Of a DNA stretch of 33,270 nt, positions 7,886 through 14,878 are shown piece after piece. The notes below the pieces were generated by a model. It was given only the letters and a program-made list of their open reading frames with translations, had not been told where the DNA came from and did no database searches. Source of the stretch: DASRHG01 sp035650655 (GTDB taxonomy: Bacteria > Desulfobacterota > Binatia > DP-6); contig DASRHG010000159.1 in assembly GCA_035650655.1 (NCBI GenBank), forward strand, positions 1 through 33,270. The letters are read 5' to 3'. The position numbers were made by a program, and so were the translations under genes. Position 1 is the stretch's first letter. Every line of letters begins with the position of its first letter.

Positions 7886-9105
7886 CGCGTCCGAGGCCCG
7901 CGCTCGACGAGCGTGCGGATGCGGAGCCGGAGCCCCGAGAGGCGGATGAAGCCGGCCGCGTCCTCCTGGCGGTATCCCCCGGCGTCGTCGAAGCTCACGA
8001 GCTGCGGGTCGTAGAGCGACTTCGGCGCCTTGCGGCCGACGACGCGGACGCTCCCGCGGTAGAGCCGGAGCCGCGCCGTCCCCGTGACGGCGCGCGCCGC
8101 CTCGTCGATCGCGGCCTGGAGCATCGCCCGCTCCGGCGCGAACCAGTAGCCGTAGTACACCATCTCCGCGTAGCGCGGGACGAGCGTGTCGCGGAGGTGC
8201 ATCACCTCGCGGTCGAGCGTCAGCGACTCGACGGCCTGGAACGCCGCGCGCAGCACCGTGCCCCCCGGCGTCTCGTAGACGCCCCGGGACTTCATGCCGA
8301 CGTAGCGGTTCTCGACCACGTCGACGCGGCCGACGCCGTGCGCGCCCGCGACGGCGTTGAGACGCGCGAGGAGCGCCGCCGGCGAGAGGCGCTCGCCGTT
8401 CACCGCGACCGGCACCCCGGCCTCCAGCTCGACCTCGATCTCCTCGGCGCGATCGGGCGCGCGCTCGGGCGCGACGGTGAGCTGGAACATGTCCTCGTAC
8501 GGCGCGCGCCAGGGGTCCTCGAGGAGGCCGCCCTCGAAGCTCATGTGGAGGAGGTTCCGGTCGCTCGAGTACGGCTTCTCGGCGCTCACGGTCACCGGGA
8601 TGCGGTGCGCGCTCGCGTACGCGATCAGGTCCGCACGCCCCTTCATGTCCCACTCCCGCCACGGGGCGATGACGGCGAGCTCGGGGGCGAGCGCCGCGTA
8701 GGTGAGCTCGAAGCGGACCTGGTCGTTGCCCTTGCCGGTCGCGCCGTGCGCGACGGCGTCGGCGCCCGTCTCGCGCGCGACCTCCACCTGACGCTTCGCG
8801 ATCAGGGGCCGGGCGATCGACGTGCCGAGGAGGTACTGGCTCTCGTAGATCGCGCCCGCGCGCAGCATCGGGAAGACGTAGTCGCGGACGAACTCCTCGC
8901 GCAGGTCCTCGACGATCGTCCGGACCGCGCCCGTCCGCCGCGCCTTCTCGTCGAGCCCGGCGAGCTCCTCGCCCTGCCCGAGGTCCGCGCAGAACGCGAC
9001 CACCTCGGCGCCGTAGCGCTCGATCAGCCAGCGAAGGATGACCGACGTGTCGAGCCCGCCGGAATAGGCGAGGACGATCCGCCGGACGGGCGGGGCCCCG
9101 GGCAT
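7882..9105 (-). CDS. argG: Argininosuccinate synthase
   Basis: ATP-dependent ligation of citrulline and aspartate. The 407-residue protein has the PP-loop AYSGGLDTS at 13-21 and long conserved tracts such as ATGKGNDQVRFEL, KPYSSDRNLLHMSFEGG, VGMKSRGVYETPGG and YYGYWFAPER. Length and start are normal, and AGGTGAG lies 8 bases before the ATG. It is first after the interruption of the arg block: argF, argD and argB lie beyond a plus-strand gene and a MITE-like element, so argG-argH must have its own promoter, or readthrough across that insertion. Confidence 0.96.
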   Translation of the reverse strand: MPGAPPVRRIVLAYSGGLDTSVILRWLIERYGAEVVAFCADLGQGEELAGLDEKARRTGAVRTIVEDLREEFVRDYVFPMLRAGAIYESQYLLGTSIARPLIAKRQVEVARETGADAVAHGATGKGNDQVRFELTYAALAPELAVIAPWREWDMKGRADLIAYASAHRIPVTVSAEKPYSSDRNLLHMSFEGGLLEDPWRAPYEDMFQLTVAPERAPDRAEEIEVELEAGVPVAVNGERLSPAALLARLNAVAGAHGVGRVDVVENRYVGMKSRGVYETPGGTVLRAAFQAVESLTLDREVMHLRDTLVPRYAEMVYYGYWFAPERAMLQAAIDEAARAVTGTARLRLYRGSVRVVGRKAPKSLYDPQLVSFDDAGGYRQEDAAGFIRLSGLRLRIRTLVERGPRTR

Positions 9106-9159
9106 CAGGCGGTCTCACCTACCACACGCCCTCCGGAGAACCAACTTGGACGGCGGCCG

Positions 9160-9346
9160 GGTAGTGGGTCAGTTTGCACGACGAGCACCGACCCGGGAGC
9201 ACGGGGGAGTCCTCGCGGAGGCGAGCGCACCACCGACACGACGTCCATGCCGCATCGGACGACGTGGTGGTGCACCTTGTCGTCTCCGCGAGGACTCCCC
9301 CGTGCTCCCGCACCATGTGGTCCGAGCGGCAAGTTGACCCACTACC
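9160..9346. mobile_element. Palindromic MITE-like element with 12-bp terminal inverted repeats and 8-bp flanking duplication
   Basis: The only gene-free stretch above 300 bases (9106-9448) holds a 187-bp imperfect palindrome. Its ends are perfect inverted repeats, GGTAGTGGGTCA (9160-9171) and TGACCCACTACC (9335-9346). Inside lies a perfect 27-bp inverted repeat (9194-9220 against 9284-9310) and shorter inner complementarity (GCACCACC 9227-9234, GGTGGTGC 9266-9273). GGCGGCCG stands directly outside both ends (9152-9159 and 9347-9354), as an 8-bp target duplication would. No credible protein is encoded. This fits a non-autonomous MITE moved by an unlinked transposase; I cannot name the IS family. 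GGCGGCCG is not rare in such GC-rich DNA, so the duplication could be chance. The rest of 9106-9448 is the argG leader and the leader of the gene at 9449. Confidence 0.65.
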
Positions 9347-9448
9347 GGCGGCCGCCGCCGGCGGCGTTCGTGGAAAAATCTGCCGGGGCAGAATGCCGAT
9401 TCAAGCGGGCCGCGCGTGCGGCCGATACGGACGGTGGGAGACGTCCCG

Positions 9449-10369
9449 ATGGCGATCGCGAGGCAGCGGAGAACGGAGGAGCCGCTCTGGCTCACCGTGC
9501 GCGGCGCGTCCGTCGCGCTCGCCGCCGGCTGGGTCGCGTGGACGGCGGCCGCCGCGCTCGCGGGGCCGGGCCTCGCGGCGGCCCTCGGCCCCCCGCGCGC
9601 GACGCTCGTCGTGCTCGCCGCCGGGTGGTTCCTCGCTCGCCGGCTGGCGCCGCCCGCCGAGTGCCTCCGTCGCTATCACGTCGACGACACGGAGCTCGTC
9701 GCGATGGGTCCGGGTCGGGCCGTGCGGCGCCTCTCGTGGTCCGCCGTGCGCAGCCTCACCCAGATGCCGAACGCGCTCCGCCTGGAGGGCGAGGGCGTCG
9801 TCGTCCGCCTGCCGCTCGGCGCCGTCGTGGGCGCGGGGGCCTGGGGGCGCGTGCTCGCGCACGTCGTGCCGGCGCTCGCGGACGAGATGTGGGCGCAGCT
9901 CGAGGGGGGCGGGCAGGTGGAGCTCGTGCCCGCGCTCGATCCCCCGAGCGGCGCGCTCGCGTCGTGGGCCTGGGTGCCGGCGCTCGCAGCCTCGCTCGGC
10001 GCGAGCGGCCGCACGGGCGTCGCGCTCCTCCTCGCTCTCGTCGTCGCCGAGCGCGCCGTCGCCGTCCTCCGCGCGCGCCGCGGCACGATCGCGCTGCATC
10101 GGGTGGGCGCCGGCCTTCGCTTCCGGCTCTGGCGCTTCCTCGTCGCGTGGCCGCGCATCGACGTCCTCCGGGTGCCGGGCGGCCTGGTCCTCGCGGCGCT
10201 CGGGCGGACGCGGAGCGTGGGGGCGCACGGCCTCCCGAACTTCTGGGCCGCGGCGCCGGTCATCGAGATGAAGGCGCACCTCGGCCCGCGGTCGGGCGCG
10301 ACCGTGCACTTCCGGGTGCGGCTCGCCGAGGACGGCCCCGCGGTCGTCGGCGAGGTCGACTCGGTGTGA
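9449..10369 (+). CDS. Membrane protein of unknown function, possible PH-like domains
   Basis: A 306-residue protein I do not recognise. I start at the ATG at 9449 because GGGAG at 9436-9440 lies 8 bases upstream; a GTG at 9416 is also in frame. After a charged N-terminus come two hydrophobic segments (about residues 20-45 and 52-68). A beta-rich region follows, with YHVDDTELVAMGPGRAVRRL and LEGEGVVVRLPLG. A further hydrophobic stretch near 175-215 precedes a second beta-rich part. Paired membrane anchors followed by such strands recall bacterial PH-domain membrane proteins (YcxB/YdbT-like), but this is weak. It sits on the opposite strand between argF and argG, converging on argF with an 18-base gap, as if inserted into the arg block. 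Confidence 0.7.
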   Translation: MAIARQRRTEEPLWLTVRGASVALAAGWVAWTAAAALAGPGLAAALGPPRATLVVLAAGWFLARRLAPPAECLRRYHVDDTELVAMGPGRAVRRLSWSAVRSLTQMPNALRLEGEGVVVRLPLGAVVGAGAWGRVLAHVVPALADEMWAQLEGGGQVELVPALDPPSGALASWAWVPALAASLGASGRTGVALLLALVVAERAVAVLRARRGTIALHRVGAGLRFRLWRFLVAWPRIDVLRVPGGLVLAALGRTRSVGAHGLPNFWAAAPVIEMKAHLGPRSGATVHFRVRLAEDGPAVVGEVDSV

Positions 10370-10387
10370 TCCCCGTCTCGGGGCGGC

Positions 10388-11299
10388 TCAGATGCTCGTC
10401 CAGCCCGACAGCCAGAGCATGACCGCCTTCTGGACGTGCAGGCGGTTCTCCGCCTGATCGAAGACGACGGCGCGCGGGCCGTCGATCACGTCGGCGGTGA
10501 TCTCCTCGCCGCGGTGGGCGGGAAGGCAGTGCATGACGACCGCCTCGGGCGCGGCGAGGTCGACGAGCGGCTGGTTCACCTGGTAGGGGCGGAAGGCCTC
10601 GAGGCGCTTCTGCCTCTCCGCCTCCTGGCCCATGCTCGTCCAGACGTCGGTGTAGACGACGTCCGCGCCGCGGGCCGCGGCCTTCGGGTCGTGCGTGACG
10701 GTGACGCGCGCACCGGCCGCGGCGGTGATCCGCGGGTCCGCCTCGTACCCGGGCGGGCAGGCGAGCACGAAGTCGAAGCGAAGGCGGGCGGCGGCGTCCA
10801 TCCAGGAGTGGACCATGTTGTTGCCGTCGCCGATGAACGCGACGCGGAGGCCGGCGAGCGATCCGCGGCGCTCCTTCAGCGTGAAGCAGTCGGCGAGCAC
10901 CTGGCAGGGGTGGTGCAGGTCCGAGAGGCCGTTGATCACGGGGACGCGGGCGCCGGCGGCGAGCTCGACGACGCTCTGGTGCTTGAACGTGCGCGCCATG
11001 ATGAGGTCGACCCAGCGCTCGAGGTTCCGCGCGATGTCGCCGGCGGACTCGCGCTCGCCGAGCTTGATGTCCCCGGGGGCGAGGTGGACGGCCGCGCCGC
11101 CGAGCTGCACCATGCCCACCTCGAACGTGACGCGCGTCCGGAGGCTCGGCTTCTCGAAGATCATCGCGAGCGTTCGTCCGGCGAGGAGCGGGTGGGGGCG
11201 CCCGGCGCGCAGCTCGGCCTTGAGGCGCGCGGCGATCGCGAGGATCGTCTCGATCTCGTCCGTCGAGAGGTCCGCGATGCGGAGCAGGTCGCGCTTCAT
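10388..11299 (-). CDS. argF: Ornithine carbamoyltransferase
   Basis: Joins carbamoyl phosphate and ornithine to give citrulline. The 303-residue protein has the carbamoyl-phosphate loop FEKPSLRTRVTFE at 48-60 (Pro-Ser-Leu in place of the common Ser-Thr), DLHHPCQVLAD at 127-137, GDGNNMVHSW at 157-166 and the ornithine-binding HCLPAHRGEEI at 257-267. The ATG at 11299 overlaps the argD stop (ATGA). It is the last gene of argB-argD-argF and converges on the plus-strand membrane-protein gene. Confidence 0.96.
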   Translation of the reverse strand: MKRDLLRIADLSTDEIETILAIAARLKAELRAGRPHPLLAGRTLAMIFEKPSLRTRVTFEVGMVQLGGAAVHLAPGDIKLGERESAGDIARNLERWVDLIMARTFKHQSVVELAAGARVPVINGLSDLHHPCQVLADCFTLKERRGSLAGLRVAFIGDGNNMVHSWMDAAARLRFDFVLACPPGYEADPRITAAAGARVTVTHDPKAAARGADVVYTDVWTSMGQEAERQKRLEAFRPYQVNQPLVDLAAPEAVVMHCLPAHRGEEITADVIDGPRAVVFDQAENRLHVQKAVMLWLSGWTSI

Positions 11300-12480
11300 G
11301 CGGCGAGCGCCCGCTCGAGGATCGCGAAGCCCTCGTCGACCTGCGCCTCCGTGACGACGAGCGGCGGGAGGAAGCGGAGCACGCGATCGGCCGTACAGTT
11401 GATGAGGAGCCCGTCCGCGAGGCAGCGCTCGACGATCTTCTGGCCGGTCGTCTCGAGCACGATGCCGAGCATGAGCCCCAGCCCCCGGACCGCACGGATG
11501 CGGCGGTCGCGCGCCGCGAGCCGTTCGAGCCGCGCGCGGAAGTGCCGGCCGACCGCCTCGACGTGGCCGAGGAGCGCCGGATCCGCGAGCGCCCCGAGCG
11601 CGGCGACGGCCGCCGCGCACGCGACGGGGTTTCCGCCGAACGTCGAGCCGTGCGTGCCGGGCTTGAGGACGGCCGCGAGCCGCTCGGTCGTGCACATGGC
11701 GCCGATCGGGAGCCCCCCGCCGAGCGCCTTCGCGAGCGTCATGACGTCCGGAACGATGCCCGCGTGCTCGTGCGCGAAGAGCCTCCCCGTGCGGCCGAGC
11801 CCGCACTGGATCTCGTCCAGGATGAGGAGGAGCTTCCGCTCGTCCGCGAGCTCGCGGAGGCCGGGGAGGTAGTCCGGCCGAGGCACGACGACGCCGCCTT
11901 CCCCCTGGATCGGCTCGACGAGGATCGCGACCGTCTCGTCGTGCACGGCGTCCGCCATCGCGGCGAGGTCGTCGTAGGGCACGAGCCGGACGCCGGGAAG
12001 GAGGGGGCGGAAGCCGTGATGGTACTTCTCCTGGCCGGTCGCGGTGAGCGTGCCGAACGTCCGGCCGTGGAAGGAGCCCGTGGTGGCGAGGATCTCGAAG
12101 CGCCCCGCGCCGTGCTCCGCGCCCCACCGGCGTGCGAGCTTCATCGCCGCCTCGTTCGCCTCCGCGCCCGAGTTGCAGAAGAAGACCCGCTCCGCGAACG
12201 AGTGCCGGCAGAGGAGGGCGGCGAGCTCGGCCACGGGCGCCGTGTAGTAGATGTTGGAGGTGTGCATGAGCCGCGCCGCCTGGGCCTGCACCGCCTCGAC
12301 GACCGCCGGGTGGCAGTGCCCCAGGTTGTTCACGGCGAGGCCGGCGAAGAAGTCGAGGTAGCGCTTCCCGTCCGCGTCCCACAGCTCGGCGCCGCGGCCG
12401 CGGACGAAGGCGACCGGCTGGCGCGCGTAGACGCCGATCTCGTGGGCGCCGTCGAGCGCGATGATCTCCGCGTTCGTCAT
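11296..12480 (-). CDS. argD: Acetylornithine aminotransferase
   Basis: PLP class III aminotransferase converting N-acetylglutamate semialdehyde to N-acetylornithine; family members often also serve succinyl-diaminopimelate formation. The 394-residue protein has FFCNSGAEANEAAMKLAR at 100-117, GSFHGRT at 135-141, EPIQGEGG at 189-196, Asp222 in LDEIQCGLGRTG and the PLP lysine Lys251 in TLAKALGGGLPIGA. Start and stop both overlap neighbours by ATGA (argB stop, argF start), indicating translational coupling through argB-argD-argF. Confidence 0.95.
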   Translation of the reverse strand: MTNAEIIALDGAHEIGVYARQPVAFVRGRGAELWDADGKRYLDFFAGLAVNNLGHCHPAVVEAVQAQAARLMHTSNIYYTAPVAELAALLCRHSFAERVFFCNSGAEANEAAMKLARRWGAEHGAGRFEILATTGSFHGRTFGTLTATGQEKYHHGFRPLLPGVRLVPYDDLAAMADAVHDETVAILVEPIQGEGGVVVPRPDYLPGLRELADERKLLLILDEIQCGLGRTGRLFAHEHAGIVPDVMTLAKALGGGLPIGAMCTTERLAAVLKPGTHGSTFGGNPVACAAAVAALGALADPALLGHVEAVGRHFRARLERLAARDRRIRAVRGLGLMLGIVLETTGQKIVERCLADGLLINCTADRVLRFLPPLVVTEAQVDEGFAILERALAA

Positions 12481-13352
12481 GCCTGCGCGAGCCGGCGGGC
12501 TCGGCGCGCCGCCCGCGGCACGATCTCCGTCCCGACGCCGCGGCTCGTGAGCACCTCGAGGAGCACGGCGTGCCGGACGCGGCCGTCGATGACGTGGGCC
12601 TGGCGGACGCCGCCCCGGATCGCCTCCAGGCAGCACTCGATCTTCGGGATCATGCCGCCCGCGACGGTGCCGTCGCGGAGCATCTCCGTCGCGGCGTCGG
12701 CGGAGAGCGTGTCGACGAGGGCGCCCTGCCGGTCCTTCACGCCCTCGACGTCGGTCAGGAGGATCAGCTTCTCGGCCCGGAGCGCCTCGGCGATCTTCCC
12801 GGCGACCAGGTCGGCGTTGATGTTGTAGGTGACGCCGTCGCGGTCGCACGCGACGGGCGCGATCACGGGGATGAAGCCCTGAAGCGACTCGATGACCCGC
12901 GCGTTGACCCCGACGACGTCGCCGACGAAGCCCAGGTCCTCCGGCGCCTTGCGCTTGCGCGCGACGATCAGCTCCCCGTCCTTCCCCGAGAGCCCGACGG
13001 CGTGCCCGCCGTGACGGTTGAGCAGCGTCACGATCTCGCTGTTGATCTTCCCGACGAGGACCATCTCCGCGATGTCCATGGTCGCCGCGTCCGTCACGCG
13101 GAGCCCGCGCACGAAGCGCGGCTCGATCCCGGCCTGCTTCACGGCCGCGTCGATCTGCGGCCCGCCGCCGTGCACGACGACGGGGTGCATCCCGACGTAC
13201 TTGAGGAGCGCGACGTCCTGCGCGAAGGAGTCCTTGAGCTCGTCGGCCTCCATCGCGTGGCCGCCGTACTTGATCACGAGCACCTTGCCGGCGAAGCGCC
13301 GGATGTAGGGGAGCGCCTCGAGGAGGACGTCGGCCTTCTCGACGGGGGTCAC
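12477..13352 (-). CDS. argB: Acetylglutamate kinase
   Basis: Phosphorylates N-acetylglutamate, the second arginine step. From the GTG at 13352 the protein has 291 residues: KYGGHAM at 28-34, VVVHGGGPQI at 58-67, VGKINSEIV at 100-108, YNINADLVAGKIA at 176-188 and GGMIPKIE at 232-239. The frame is open further upstream, but family similarity starts at about VEKADVLLEALPYI, and AAGG lies 5 bases before the GTG. The N-terminal helix and the C-terminal HAVLLEVLTSRGVGTEIV are features of the arginine-inhibited hexameric class, so feedback control by arginine is likely (inference). First gene of argB-argD-argF, divergent from the lysyl-oxidase-like gene. Confidence 0.95.
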   Translation of the reverse strand: MTPVEKADVLLEALPYIRRFAGKVLVIKYGGHAMEADELKDSFAQDVALLKYVGMHPVVVHGGGPQIDAAVKQAGIEPRFVRGLRVTDAATMDIAEMVLVGKINSEIVTLLNRHGGHAVGLSGKDGELIVARKRKAPEDLGFVGDVVGVNARVIESLQGFIPVIAPVACDRDGVTYNINADLVAGKIAEALRAEKLILLTDVEGVKDRQGALVDTLSADAATEMLRDGTVAGGMIPKIECCLEAIRGGVRQAHVIDGRVRHAVLLEVLTSRGVGTEIVPRAARRARRLAQA

Positions 13353-13358
13353 GCTCGC

Positions 13359-13387
13359 CTTATGCCTGGCGGCGCCGAGGGGTACAA
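13359..13387 (-). promoter_or_regulatory. Candidate argB promoter giving a near-leaderless mRNA
   Basis: On the minus strand TTGTAC (13387-13382) and CATAAG (13364-13359) are separated by 17 bases. The -10 box ends only 6 bases before the argB GTG, so transcription would begin at about the start codon. The -35 match is poor (3/6). Tentative. Confidence 0.25.
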
Positions 13388-13454
13388 CCGCGAGCGGCCT
13401 CTTCGCCACCACGCGCGTGGGCCGCGGCGGGTCCCGGTGGCGCCACCGCGGACA

Positions 13455-13481
13455 CCGCGGGCGGCGCACTGCCGCCCGCGG
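13455..13481. other. Perfect 11-bp GC hairpin in the argB / lysyl-oxidase-like intergenic region
   Basis: CCGCGGGCGGC (13455-13465) pairs perfectly with GCCGCCCGCGG (13471-13481) around a 5-base loop. It lies about 100 bases upstream of argB and about 70 upstream of the secreted-protein ATG, within the 200-base divergent spacer. No U-tract follows in either direction, so it is not a classic terminator. It may be a regulator site or an RNA fold, or may simply reflect base composition. Confidence 0.4.
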
Positions 13482-13552
13482 CGACACCGCGCGCCGACGG
13501 CGGCCGCGGAACCGGACTGGCACGCCCGGTGCTCGCCGCGGCGGTGCCGCGC

Positions 13553-14878
13553 ATGCGTCTCTTCGCCGTCGCCGTCGCGGTCCTTCTCGGCGCCTCGGGT
13601 GCCCGAGCGCTCCCCGATCTCGCCGTCCAGGTGTACGACGTGCACGTCGCCACGGACCAGACCGTCGAGGCGGGGGACGTCGCCGAGGGGTGCGCGCCGA
13701 CGACGACGGGACGGACGCTCGTCCGCTTCGGCATGCGGACGCTCAACGTCGGCGCGGAGGACCTCGCGCTCGGCGACCCCGGCTGTCCGGACTGTACGGC
13801 GCATCCCGCCGAGGTGTGCGCCGACCCTCTGTTCTTCTGCAGCCCGGCCGGGGGCCACATGCACCCGCACTTCCAGACCTTCTCGCACTTCGAGCTCCTC
13901 GACCTCGCCGGCAACGTCGTCGCCTCCTCCGCCAAGCGGGGCTTCTGCTTCCGCGACAACGTGTGCCCCGCGGGCGTCGCCAAGAAGTACGACTGCGACC
14001 ATCAGGGCATCACGGTCGGCTGCTACGACGACTACACGCCCGACCTCGGCTGCCAGTACCTCGACGTGACCGACGTGCCCGACGTGACCCGGCGGGCGTT
14101 CGCGCTGCGCGTCACGATCGACGCGGCGAACCTCCTGCCCGACGCGACCCGCGCGAACGACGTGACGGTGGTCCCCATCCCGGGCTGCGGGGACGGCGTC
14201 CTCCAGCCCGGCGAGGACTGCGATCCCGGCCCGGGCGGCGCGCCGTGCTGCGACGACCAGTGCCGGTTCCGCCCGGCGGGGGCGACGTGCCGCCCCGCCG
14301 CCGGCGCGTGCGACGCCGTCGAGACGTGCGACGGGGGCTCCGCGGCGTGCCCCGCCGATGCGGTGCTGCCCGACGGGACGCCGTGCGGCGCCGGGCTCGC
14401 GGGGTGCGGCGAGGCGACCTGTACGGCCGGCGCGTGCGTCGCGCCGCCGACGAGCGGGACGTGCGTCGTCGGCGGGGCGTGCGTGGCGGCGGGGAGGCTC
14501 GACCCCGCCGACGCGTGCGCCGTGTGCGATCCGATTCGGAACGGCGGCGACTGGTCCCCGAACGTCGCGGCGGACGCGAACGGCATCCAGTGCCAGCTCG
14601 CGCGCGTCGCGAGCGCCGTCGCCGCCGCGGCGTGCACGCCCCGGGCGGCGCGCGCCGTCGGCCGGCCGCTCGGGCAGCTCCGCCATCGGGTCGAGCGGCT
14701 GCTCGCGGCGAGCCGGCACGGGCCCCGCCCGAGGCGCGTGCTCGCGGCCGCGAAGCACCTCTCGCGCATCCTCGCGCGGACCCGGCGCCGGGGCTGCACC
14801 ACCGACGACGCCGACGCCGCGCTCCGCGTCCTCGCGGGTCAGCTCCGCGCCCTGCCGCGCCCGTCGTCCGGCGACTGA
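13553..14878 (+). CDS. Secreted lysyl-oxidase-like copper amine oxidase with a disintegrin-like Cys-rich domain
   Basis: A 441-residue secreted protein. The signal peptide MRLFAVAVAVLLGASGARA is followed by LPDL. Residues 20-210 match the lysyl oxidase catalytic domain: the copper motif His-x-His-x-His (102, 104, 106) in GHMHPHFQTFSHFELLD, Lys128 in AKRGFCFRD, Tyr158 in GCYDDY, and DLGCQYLDVTDVPD. In animal lysyl oxidase the Lys and Tyr at these positions form the lysine tyrosylquinone cofactor, so the active site looks complete. Residues 212-280 resemble a disintegrin domain (CGDGVLQPGEDCD, GATCRPAAGACDAVETCDG, CPAD..LPDGTPC), with more Cys-rich sequence to about 325 and an Arg-rich tail. 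Expected action: copper-dependent oxidative deamination of lysine or other amines outside the cytoplasm. The physiological substrate is unknown. The stop overlaps the next gene's start (TGATG overlap of one base). A GTG at 13529 is an alternative start but spoils the signal peptide. Confidence 0.85.
   Translation: MRLFAVAVAVLLGASGARALPDLAVQVYDVHVATDQTVEAGDVAEGCAPTTTGRTLVRFGMRTLNVGAEDLALGDPGCPDCTAHPAEVCADPLFFCSPAGGHMHPHFQTFSHFELLDLAGNVVASSAKRGFCFRDNVCPAGVAKKYDCDHQGITVGCYDDYTPDLGCQYLDVTDVPDVTRRAFALRVTIDAANLLPDATRANDVTVVPIPGCGDGVLQPGEDCDPGPGGAPCCDDQCRFRPAGATCRPAAGACDAVETCDGGSAACPADAVLPDGTPCGAGLAGCGEATCTAGACVAPPTSGTCVVGGACVAAGRLDPADACAVCDPIRNGGDWSPNVAADANGIQCQLARVASAVAAAACTPRAARAVGRPLGQLRHRVERLLAASRHGPRPRRVLAAAKHLSRILARTRRRGCTTDDADAALRVLAGQLRALPRPSSGD

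Noticed and set aside
9194..9310. The 27-bp inverted repeat as a transcription terminator for argG
   Set aside because: It lies upstream of both flanking genes (divergent region), has a 63-base loop and no U-tract.
9105..9332. Small open frames on both strands within the palindrome
   Set aside because: The same peptide (REHGGVLAE) appears from both strands because of the 27-bp inverted repeat; no ribosome sites or family similarity.
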